A stretch of DNA of 5,614 nt, taken from 62-47 sp039808365 (GTDB lineage Bacteria > Pseudomonadota > Alphaproteobacteria > Rhizobiales > Xanthobacteraceae). Of the stretch, positions 1-5,614 are shown piece by piece; position 1 is the stretch's first letter; each line of letters begins with the position of its first letter. The stretch is taken from NCBI GenBank assembly GCA_039808365.1, contig JBDHSX010000212.1, positions 1 through 5,614 of the forward strand, in the 5' to 3' direction. The position numbers and the translations under genes are program-made. The notes below the pieces were generated by a model. It was not told the origin of the DNA, searched no databases, and was given only the letters and a program-made list of their open reading frames with translations.

Positions 1-382
1 ACCCGATGGCGATGCCGTTGCCGATGCTGCGGTTGAGCGCCAGCGTGGTCTTCTCGATGCGCTCGGCGGCGGCGTTGAGCGCGGCGGACACGGCGTATTG
101 CGTGGCGCGGTTGCGCTCTGCGGCGGCGACGCGCACGTGGCGCAGCGAATCCACCTCGTCCTGAAGCGCATGGATGCGGGCGTTGGCGTCGAACAGCTCG
201 TCGGCCACCATCAGCGCCGCCATCACCGTGAGCCGCGCGTCGCCGATCTCGCCGAACTTGCCGCGCAATTCGACGATGCGCGCCTCGAAATCCTCCGCCA
301 GACCGAGCAGGCGGTTTTCCTGGCCGTCCTCGCAGGCCATGCGATACTGGCGGCCGTTGATGGTGACGTTGATGTGATTCAT
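1..382 (-). CDS. zapA: Cell division protein ZapA (3' end cut by window edge)
   Basis: ZapA is a small cytoplasmic protein that binds FtsZ, cross-links its filaments and stabilises the Z ring. Reading the minus strand from the ATG at 382-380 gives 127 codons without a stop; the frame runs off the left edge. The N-terminus has the family pattern: a short beta segment (residues 4-16, VTINGRQYRMAC-like) and then a helix carrying ENRLLGLAEDFEARI (22-36). A middle helix contains MAALMVADELFDA (54-66). The long helix after residue 68 is Ala/Glu/Arg-rich and would form the ZapA coiled coil. At 127 or more residues it is close to the usual alphaproteobacterial length, so little should be missing. The start is supported by GAGGA at 393-389, six bases upstream. 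The ATG overlaps the stop of the preceding gene (ATGA), which suggests translational coupling. The neighbour beyond the edge is unknown; in many proteobacteria it is the 6S RNA gene. Confidence 0.9.
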   Translation of the reverse strand, partial: MNHINVTINGRQYRMACEDGQENRLLGLAEDFEARIVELRGKFGEIGDARLTVMAALMVADELFDANARIHALQDEVDSLRHVRVAAAERNRATQYAVSAALNAAAERIEKTTLALNRSIGNGIAIG

Positions 383-714
383 CGTCCGTCCTCGTCCTCG
401 TCGAGCATGGTGCGCAGGGTCTCGATCGCCGCGTCGAGCCGGCCGGCGATCTCGCGGTTGACCCGTTCGAGCTGGCGCGTGCGCACCAGCGTGGTGTCGA
501 GTTCGTCGGCCAAGCGCGAACGGTCCACCCCCAGCGCCTGAATGCGGTTGGCGAGTTCGTTCTCGTCGCGGTCGGCGTCGCGCCGCCGCTCCACAGCGCT
601 TTCCAGCGCGTCGAGGGCGGCAACCAGCCGCCGCGTGGCGCGTTCGATCTCCACCGATCCGCCGGTGTTGGCGACCGGTTCGTCCGGACCGGAATGAGGG
701 GGCCGATGGGTCAT
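379..714 (-). CDS. DUF4164-type small coiled-coil protein
   Basis: This is a 111-residue hydrophilic protein with no signal peptide or membrane segment, so it is probably cytoplasmic. The first 20 residues are Pro/Gly-rich and likely disordered. Residues 22-105 are almost continuous amphipathic helix, rich in Arg, Glu, Asp and Leu with Leu/Ile/Val at heptad-like spacing (for example LVAALDALESAV, 30-41, and IAGRLDAAIETLRTML, 89-104), and the tail is acidic (DEDEDGR). Size, composition and position just upstream of zapA match the alphaproteobacterial DUF4164 family, whose function I do not know. The stop overlaps the zapA start by four bases (ATGA), so the two are almost certainly co-transcribed, and a role with ZapA or the divisome is a reasonable inference but unproven. 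The ATG at 714-712 has GAAAGGT (734-728) upstream with a rather long 13-base spacer. The ATG at 745-743 is out of frame. Confidence 0.82.
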   Translation of the reverse strand: MTHRPPHSGPDEPVANTGGSVEIERATRRLVAALDALESAVERRRDADRDENELANRIQALGVDRSRLADELDTTLVRTRQLERVNREIAGRLDAAIETLRTMLDEDEDGR

Positions 715-931
715 GCCGGCTTTCGCGACCTTTCAAGAGCAACATGCCGCCGGGGCGCCCATCGCGGTCCGCCGCATGGCAAAAACCGCCGCCCGGCAAG
801 CGTTTAGCCAAGGACACTGACATGGCACGTCGAATTGTCGAACTTACGTGGCGACGCGGCTCCGCGCAACGCCGCCGGGCAGCTATGCACCGCAAAGCGG
901 CCGGAAGCGGGGCGCGCGCCGCCCGCCGCCC

Positions 932-960
932 TTGGACTCAAGGGGTGCAGGTGCTATTCA
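932..960 (+). promoter_or_regulatory. Candidate sigma-70-type promoter for tkt
   Basis: TTGGAC (932-937) and TATTCA (955-960) are separated by 17 bases, and a TG lies one base before the -10 (extended -10 pattern). Each hexamer matches only half of its consensus, so this is weak. Initiation near 967 would give an untranslated leader of about 80 bases. If it is real, transcripts from it would start inside the doubtful leader ORF at 822-1052. Confidence 0.25.
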
Positions 961-1004
961 GCCGTGCCCATCCCAATTCCATGAACCGGCAGCTTTTTCA
1001 CCCA

Positions 1005-1018
1005 CCGGCGAAAGCCGG
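1005..1018 (+). other. Small hairpin with GAAA tetraloop in tkt leader
   Basis: CCGGC (1005-1009) pairs perfectly with GCCGG (1014-1018) around GAAA, a stable GNRA-type tetraloop. It ends 30 bases before the tkt start and would lie in the 5' leader. There is no T-run after it, so it is not a terminator. The stem is short and common in GC-rich DNA, and no known riboswitch class was recognised. Confidence 0.35.
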
Positions 1019-1048
1019 CCCCGAAACCATTGATTTGCAGGCAGGCCC

Positions 1049-3043
1049 ATGACGACGCGCGTTGAACCCTCGACAATGGCCAACGCGGTGCGCGCGCTGG
1101 CGATGGACGCGGTGGAGAAGGCCAAATCCGGCCATCCCGGCCTGCCGATGGGCGCCGCCGACGTCGCCACCGTGCTGTTCACCCAGTTCCTGAAATACGA
1201 CGCCACGGAACCGACCTGGCCGGATCGCGACCGCTTCATCCTTTCCGCCGGTCACGGCTCGATGCTGCTCTACGCGCTCCTGTACCTGACCGGGAACAAG
1301 GAGATGACGCTGGACCAGATCAGGAATTTCCGCCAGCTGAACTCGAAGACGCCGGGCCACCCGGAAAACTTCGTCACCTCGGGCGTCGAAACCACCACCG
1401 GCCCGCTCGGGCAGGGGATCGCGACCGCCGTCGGCTTCGCGCTGGCCGAGCGGCTGCTGGCGGCCGAGTTCGGCGGCGATGTGGTCGATCACTATACCTA
1501 TGTGCTGTGCTCGGACGGCGACCTGATGGAGGGCATCAGCCACGAGGCGATCGCGCTGGCCGGCCACCTCAAGCTCAACAAGCTGATTTTCCTCTATGAC
1601 GACAATGGCATCACCATCGACGGCCCGCTGTCGCTGACCGACGACGTCGATCAGGTGGCGCGCTTCAAGGCGCATGGCTGGAACGCGAGGCAAATCGACG
1701 GCCACGACCCCAAGGCGATCGCCTCCGCCATCCGCCGCGCGCAAAAATCCGACCGGCCGACCATGATCGCCTGCAAGACCACCATCGGCTTCGGCGCGCC
1801 GCACAAGGCCGGCACCTCCAAGGCCCATGGTGAACCGCTCGGCGCCGACGAACTCGCCGCCGCCAAGAAGGCCCTGGGCTGGAATTACGGCCCGTTCGAA
1901 ATTCCCGACGACGTGCTGGCGGCCTGGCGCAAGGCCGGCAAGAAGGGCTCCGCCGCACGAAAAAACTGGCGCAAGCGGTTCGAGGCGCTGCCGGAGGCGC
2001 AGCGCGCCGAGTTCCAGCGTCGGGTGATCGACCGCAAGCTGCCGGCCGGGCTCGACGCGGTGATCGGCGGGCTCAAGGACAAGCTTGCCGCCGAGCCGCC
2101 GACGGTCGCGACCCGCAAGGCCAGCGAACTGGCGCTCGACGTGTTGGTGCCGGCGGTGCCGGAACTGCTGCTCGGCTCCGCCGATCTGACGCCGTCCAAC
2201 AACACCCGCACCAAGGGCCTCAAGGAGGTGCAGCCCGGTCAGTATGACGGCCGCTACATCCATTACGGCATCCGCGAAATGGGCATGGCCGCCGCCATGA
2301 ACGGCCTCGCGCTGCACGGCGGCTTCCGCCCCGCCGGCGGCACCTTCCTGTGCTTCACCGACTACGCGCGGCCGGCGATGCGGATCTCGGCGCTGGCGCA
2401 TGTCCCGGTGATCTACATCATGACCCACGACTCGATCGGGCTCGGCGAGGACGGCCCGACCCATCAGCCGGTCGAGCACCTGGCGGCGCTGCGGGCGATG
2501 CCCAACATGCGGGTGTTCCGCCCGGCCGACGCGATGGAAACCGCCGAATGCTGGCAACTGGCGCTGGAACGCCTGCATGGCCCGACCGTGCTGGCGCTGT
2601 CGCGGCAGAACCTGACCCCGGTGCGGACCTCGGCCGGAAGCGCCAACCGCTGCGCCTCAGGGGCCTACGAACTGGTGGCGGCGGACGGCGCGGCGAAAGT
2701 CTCGATCTTCGCCTCCGGCTCCGAGGTCGAGATCGCGGTGGCGGCTCAGAAGCAATTGGCCGAGCGCGGCATCGCCGCGCGGGTCGTCTCGGTGCCCTCG
2801 CTCGACCTGCTGCTGGAACAACCTGCCGACAAGCGCGCGGCGATCATCGGCGACGCGGCGGTGAAAATCGCGGTCGAGGCCCAGGTGCGGTTCGGCTGGG
2901 ACGCCGTGATCGGGGCGGACGGCCTTTTCGTCGGCATGCACGGCTTCGGCCACAGCGCCCCGGCCAAGGACCTCTACAAGCACTTCGGCATCACCGCCGA
3001 GGCGGTGGTCGAGGCCGCCGCCAAGCGACTGGGCCACAAGTAA
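1049..3043 (+). CDS. tkt: Transketolase
   Basis: This cytoplasmic, thiamine-diphosphate- and Mg-dependent enzyme moves a two-carbon ketol unit between sugar phosphates (xylulose-5-P with ribose-5-P or erythrose-4-P) in the pentose phosphate and Calvin cycles. The 664-residue length is normal. Visible in order: SGHPG with H29 (27-31), AGHGS with H69, TGPLGQG (117-123), and the ThDP/Mg motif SDGDLMEG (155-162) ending in DDN (184-186); the usual GDG is SDG here. Then H260 in the KAHGEPLG segment, GIRE with the catalytic Glu410, FTDYARPA (436-443), THDSIGLGEDGPTHQP with H460, D468 and H472, and R519 in SRQNL. These match the E. coli active-site residues H26, D155, N185, E411, H461, D469, H473 and R520. 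All three domains (PP, Pyr, C-terminal) are present. The ATG at 1049 has only a weak CAGG (1038-1041); the next ATG (1076) has no Shine-Dalgarno and would trim nine residues. The gene is 111 bases upstream of gap on the same strand. Confidence 0.97.
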   Translation: MTTRVEPSTMANAVRALAMDAVEKAKSGHPGLPMGAADVATVLFTQFLKYDATEPTWPDRDRFILSAGHGSMLLYALLYLTGNKEMTLDQIRNFRQLNSKTPGHPENFVTSGVETTTGPLGQGIATAVGFALAERLLAAEFGGDVVDHYTYVLCSDGDLMEGISHEAIALAGHLKLNKLIFLYDDNGITIDGPLSLTDDVDQVARFKAHGWNARQIDGHDPKAIASAIRRAQKSDRPTMIACKTTIGFGAPHKAGTSKAHGEPLGADELAAAKKALGWNYGPFEIPDDVLAAWRKAGKKGSAARKNWRKRFEALPEAQRAEFQRRVIDRKLPAGLDAVIGGLKDKLAAEPPTVATRKASELALDVLVPAVPELLLGSADLTPSNNTRTKGLKEVQPGQYDGRYIHYGIREMGMAAAMNGLALHGGFRPAGGTFLCFTDYARPAMRISALAHVPVIYIMTHDSIGLGEDGPTHQPVEHLAALRAMPNMRVFRPADAMETAECWQLALERLHGPTVLALSRQNLTPVRTSAGSANRCASGAYELVAADGAAKVSIFASGSEVEIAVAAQKQLAERGIAARVVSVPSLDLLLEQPADKRAAIIGDAAVKIAVEAQVRFGWDAVIGADGLFVGMHGFGHSAPAKDLYKHFGITAEAVVEAAAKRLGHK

Positions 3044-3048
3044 CAACG

Positions 3049-3064
3049 CCGGTAACGCTATCGG
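3049..3064. promoter_or_regulatory. CG-centred imperfect palindrome: LacI-family-like operator or hairpin
   Basis: CCGGTAACGCTATCGG is symmetric at six of eight base pairs around a central CG, the architecture of LacI-family operators. In RNA, 3048-3054 and 3059-3065 would pair over seven positions (one G-U) around ACGC, just after the tkt stop. A regulator such as CceR, the LacI-family controller of central carbon genes in alphaproteobacteria, is a plausible ligand, but this is inference. No T-run follows, so a terminator is unlikely. Confidence 0.3.
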
Positions 3065-3068
3065 CACA

Positions 3069-3092
3069 ATTGCAACGTGACGCATTGCAACG
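3069..3092 (+). repeat. Two direct copies of ATTGCAACG upstream of gap
   Basis: ATTGCAACG occurs at 3069-3077 and again at 3084-3092, a 15-base period. A second short repeat, CAACGCCGG, is at 3044-3052 and 3088-3096 and overlaps the second copy. They sit between the tkt stop and the gap start, where a regulator could bind. Nine bases is short, so a local duplication without function is also possible. Confidence 0.35.
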
Positions 3093-3135
3093 CCGGCGCA
3101 TTCGGGGCATGACACCGCCCAAACACTGTATCGAA

Positions 3136-3147
3136 CCTTCGAAGGAG
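3136..3147 (+). promoter_or_regulatory. gap ribosome-binding site overlapped by a perfect palindrome
   Basis: GAAGGAG (3141-3147) is a strong Shine-Dalgarno seven bases before the gap ATG and fixes that start. It is the right half of the perfect 10-base palindrome CCTTCGAAGG (3136-3145), so the CCTTC just upstream is complementary to the Shine-Dalgarno. An intramolecular stem would be only about three base pairs, so sequestration would be weak. Confidence 0.6.
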
Positions 3148-3154
3148 AATTTGA

Positions 3155-4162
<1,008 letters not shown>

Positions 4163-4180
4163 GACGATGGTGACGTGTCA

Positions 4181-4210
4181 TCCTGAAGCGCGCGCTCGCG
4201 CGCCTCAGGG
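4181..4210. repeat. Strong GC hairpin just after gap (REP-like)
   Basis: CCTGA (4182-4186) and GCGCGCG (4188-4194) pair with CGCGCGC (4197-4203) and TCAGG (4205-4209), with one mismatch (A4187 with C4204). The tip would open to a GCTC loop. It begins about 20 bases after the gap stop. No T-run follows, so it is not a standard rho-independent terminator. Its TCATCCTGA start and CTCAGG end recall palindromic repeats that I remember as abundant in Bradyrhizobium-type genomes. It could protect the gap mRNA 3' end or simply be a repeat insertion. Confidence 0.55.
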
Positions 4211-4299
4211 CTGACCGGAAATTCGTTTTGTGGCCGGATTTGCAACACGAAAGTCGTCGTCCCCGCGCAGGCGGGGACCCATACGCCGCAGCGGTTCGG

Positions 4300-4329
4300 T
4301 TCAATCACCGCGGCGAGTTATTTTATAAT
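4300..4329 (+). promoter_or_regulatory. Candidate pgk promoter with perfect TATAAT
   Basis: TATAAT (4324-4329) matches the -10 consensus exactly and lies in an AT-rich island within very GC-rich DNA. The best -35 is weak: TTCAAT (4300-4305), 18 bases upstream. Initiation near 4336 would give a leader of about 100 bases that carries the 4372-4395 hairpin. The TATAAT is inside the 4317-4332 palindrome, so the match could be a by-product of that symmetry. Confidence 0.35.
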
Positions 4330-4332
4330 AAC
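4317..4332. repeat. AT-rich inverted repeat at the centre of the composite element
   Basis: GTTATT (4317-4322) and AATAAC (4327-4332) are perfect inverted arms around TTAT, with GGCG (4312-4315) and CGCC (4336-4339) as further complementary flanks. It sits near the middle of the region enclosed by the 14-base inverted repeat. It may be the core of the repeat element, a protein-binding site, or a promoter core. Confidence 0.5.
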
Positions 4333-4435
4333 CGACGCCAGGGGTTATGGGTCCCCGCCGGAGCCTGTCATCGGGCGGCGCTTTGCGCCGACCCGTTGGC
4401 GGAAACGACGCCGAGACGATACCCGAGGATAGCCG

Positions 4436-5614
4436 ATGAGCAACTTCCGCACCCTCGATGACGCCGACGTGAAGGGCAGGCGCGTGCTGCTGCGCGTCGA
4501 TCTCAACGTGCCGATGGACCAGGGGCGCGTCACCGACGCGACCCGGCTGGAACGCATCGCGCCGACCATCACCGAACTGTCCGACAAGGGCGGCAAAGTG
4601 ATCCTGCTGGCGCATTTCGGCCGGCCCAAGGGGCGCGACGCCAAGGACTCGCTGAAACCGGTCGCGGCGGAACTGGCGAAGGTCATCAAGCGGCCGGTCG
4701 CGTTCGCCGAGGACTGCGTCGGCGACGTGGCCGAGAAGGCCGTCGCGGCGATGGCCGACGGCGACATCCTCTGTCTCGAAAACACACGCTTCCACAAGGA
4801 AGAGGAAAAGAACGATCCCGCCTTCGTCGCCCAACTCGCGAAACTCGGCGATCTCTGGGTCAATGATGCGTTTTCCGCCGCGCACCGCGCCCACGCCTCA
4901 ACCGAGGGGCTCGGCCACAAGCTGCCGGCCTATGCCGGGCGCACCATGCAGGCCGAACTCGACGCGCTCAACAAGGCGCTGGAAGCCCCCGCCAAGCCGG
5001 TGATCGCCATCATCGGCGGCGCGAAAGTCTCGACCAAGATCGACCTGTTGGAAAATCTGGTGAACAAGGTCGACGCGCTGGTGATCGGCGGCGGCATGGC
5101 CAACACCTTCCTGCACGCGCAGGGCGTCGGCATCGGCAAATCGCTGGCGGAAAAGGACCTCGCCGCCACCGCGCTGCGCATCCTGGCCAAGGCGGAGGCC
5201 GCCAATTGCGCCATCATCCTGCCGGTGGACGCGGTGGTCGCCTATCACTTCGAGGCCAATGCGCCGGCGCACGCCTACGGCCTCGACGCCATTCCCGCCG
5301 ACGGCATGATCCTCGACGTCGGCCCGCAGTCGATCGAACGCATCCACGCCGCCATCGACGACGCCGCGACGCTGGTGTGGAACGGCCCGGTCGGTGCGTT
5401 CGAGCTGACGCCGTTCGACCGCGGCACCGTGGTCGCGGCGAAATACGCCGCCCAGCGCACCAAGCTCGGCAAGCTGGTGTCGGTGGCCGGCGGCGGCGAC
5501 ACCGTCGCGGCGCTCAACCACGCCGGCGTCGGCGGTGATTTCACCTACGTCTCGACCGCCGGCGGCGCGTTCCTGGAATGGATGGAAGGCAAGCCGCTGC
5601 CCGGCGTCGAGGTG
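4436..5614 (+). CDS. pgk: Phosphoglycerate kinase (3' end cut by window edge)
   Basis: This cytoplasmic enzyme reversibly transfers the acyl phosphate of 1,3-bisphosphoglycerate, the Gap product, to ADP to give ATP and 3-phosphoglycerate. From the ATG at 4436 the frame is open for 393 codons to the last base; usual bacterial length is about 390-400, so only a few C-terminal residues should be missing. N-domain motifs: RVDLNVP (20-26), DATRLER with Arg37 (34-40), HFGRPKG (60-66), CLENTRFHKEEEKND (113-127) and NDAFSAAHRAHAS (143-155), the substrate-binding arginines and histidines. C-domain nucleotide-binding motifs: GGAKVSTKI (194-202), GGGMANTFL (218-226), WNGPVGAFE (315-323), the GGGDT loop (352-356) and STAGGAFLEWMEGKPLPG (373-390). 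All key residues are intact. GAGGA (4425-4429) lies six bases before the ATG and supports this start. The 273-base spacer after gap is full of palindromes, so pgk may have its own promoter as well as read-through from gap. Confidence 0.96.
   Translation, partial: MSNFRTLDDADVKGRRVLLRVDLNVPMDQGRVTDATRLERIAPTITELSDKGGKVILLAHFGRPKGRDAKDSLKPVAAELAKVIKRPVAFAEDCVGDVAEKAVAAMADGDILCLENTRFHKEEEKNDPAFVAQLAKLGDLWVNDAFSAAHRAHASTEGLGHKLPAYAGRTMQAELDALNKALEAPAKPVIAIIGGAKVSTKIDLLENLVNKVDALVIGGGMANTFLHAQGVGIGKSLAEKDLAATALRILAKAEAANCAIILPVDAVVAYHFEANAPAHAYGLDAIPADGMILDVGPQSIERIHAAIDDAATLVWNGPVGAFELTPFDRGTVVAAKYAAQRTKLGKLVSVAGGGDTVAALNHAGVGGDFTYVSTAGGAFLEWMEGKPLPGVEV

Larger units (their letters stand above)
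715..1048. other. Divergent spacer between DUF4164 gene and tkt
   Basis: These 334 bases separate two divergently transcribed units and must hold promoters for both, unless the tkt promoter lies further away. I see a weak candidate tkt promoter at 932-960, a small GAAA-loop hairpin at 1005-1018, and a possible short leader ORF at 822-1052. On the minus strand I found no convincing -35/-10 pair for the DUF4164-zapA unit. No tRNA, long repeat or protein-like reading frame was recognised. Confidence 0.6.
822..1052 (+). other. Possible short leader ORF upstream of tkt (doubtful)
   Basis: An ATG at 822 preceded by AAGGA (810-814, seven-base spacer) opens a 76-codon frame. It ends at TGA 1050-1052 and so overlaps the tkt ATG (1049) as ATGA. 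The product would be very basic (starts MARRIVELTWRRG) and resembles no family I know. By my count about 63% of its third codon positions are G or C, well below the neighbouring genes, which argues against a conserved protein. It is listed because the Shine-Dalgarno and the coupling overlap are both good, while tkt itself has only a weak Shine-Dalgarno. It may be chance. Confidence 0.2.
4259..4402. repeat. Composite palindromic repeat element between gap and pgk
   Basis: A 14-base inverted repeat, GGCGGGGACCCATA (4270-4283) and TATGGGTCCCCGCC (4346-4359), brackets 62 bases. Its left arm is also half of a perfect 8-base-pair hairpin (GTCCCCGC 4259-4266, loop GCAG, GCGGGGAC 4271-4278). After the right arm comes another hairpin: CGGGCGGCGC (4372-4381), loop TTT, GCGCCG-A-CCCG (4385-4395) with a single A bulge. 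This is in turn flanked by CCGCC (4355-4359) and GGCGG (4398-4402). Nested, mutually exclusive pairings of this kind are typical of REP/BIME-like or MITE-like elements. From memory, the motifs resemble multi-copy intergenic repeats of the Bradyrhizobium group; that needs a genome search. I found no coding sequence in it and no obvious target-site duplication. Confidence 0.6.

Noticed and set aside
1..60. 6S RNA gene next to zapA
   Set aside because: In many proteobacteria it lies downstream of zapA, which here would be beyond the left edge; these bases are still zapA coding sequence.
715..1048. CbbR-type (LysR) operator or riboswitch in front of tkt
   Set aside because: I found no convincing symmetric T-N11-A site and no known riboswitch core; the only structure is a five-base-pair GAAA hairpin.
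998..2578. Long minus-strand open frame (526 codons) opposite tkt
   Set aside because: It lies entirely antisense to a transketolase with all catalytic motifs; its His/Arg/Gly/Val-rich product resembles no family. Long antisense frames are expected when third codon positions are almost always G or C.
3061..3075. Sigma-54-like GGCAC...TTGCA upstream of gap
   Set aside because: The GG and GC elements are 9 bases apart rather than the 12 needed for a -24/-12 promoter.
4181..4278. Rho-independent terminator after gap
   Set aside because: Hairpins at 4182-4209 and 4259-4278 are strong, but neither is followed by a T-run, and repeat units explain them better.
4301..4894. Minus-strand frame of 197 codons opposite pgk
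   Set aside because: Antisense to clear PGK motifs and reading through the palindromic element.
4898..5521. Minus-strand frame of 207 codons opposite pgk
   Set aside because: Same shadow pattern; the plus strand encodes the C-terminal nucleotide-binding domain of PGK.

Overview
The window looks like a GC-rich alphaproteobacterial chromosome, most likely from the Nitrobacteraceae (the Bradyrhizobium, Rhodopseudomonas and Nitrobacter group). The reasons are protein-level resemblance of the transketolase, GAPDH and PGK to that group, the DUF4164-zapA pair next to tkt, a strong G/C preference at third codon positions, and intergenic palindromic elements of a kind I remember from these genomes. 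Genus and species cannot be fixed from the window.

Layout. On the minus strand (1-714) a small coiled-coil DUF4164-type gene is followed, with a 4-base ATGA overlap, by zapA, which runs off the left edge. A 334-base divergent spacer (715-1048) separates them from three plus-strand central-carbon genes: tkt (1049-3043), gap (3155-4162) and pgk (4436 to the right edge, lacking only its last few codons). The pgk frame has no stop inside the window, so it is easy to miss in a search for closed ORFs.

Function. Tkt rearranges sugar phosphates in the pentose phosphate and Calvin cycles. Gap and Pgk interconvert glyceraldehyde-3-phosphate and 3-phosphoglycerate through 1,3-bisphosphoglycerate. Together they serve lower glycolysis, gluconeogenesis and, if the organism fixes CO2, the Calvin cycle. 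No RuBisCO, phosphoribulokinase or CbbR gene is visible. The divergent pair belongs to cell division: ZapA stabilises FtsZ filaments.

The coding content is ordinary and I see no sign of an undescribed system. The points worth a second look lie between genes: an imperfect CG-centred palindrome (possible LacI-family operator) plus short direct repeats between tkt and gap; a perfect palindrome covering the gap Shine-Dalgarno; a set of hairpins and nested inverted repeats between gap and pgk that resembles mobile palindromic repeats and contains a perfect TATAAT; and a possible short leader ORF with its own Shine-Dalgarno that overlaps the tkt start by ATGA. I found no tRNA, rRNA, CRISPR array, transposase gene or convincing rho-independent terminator.
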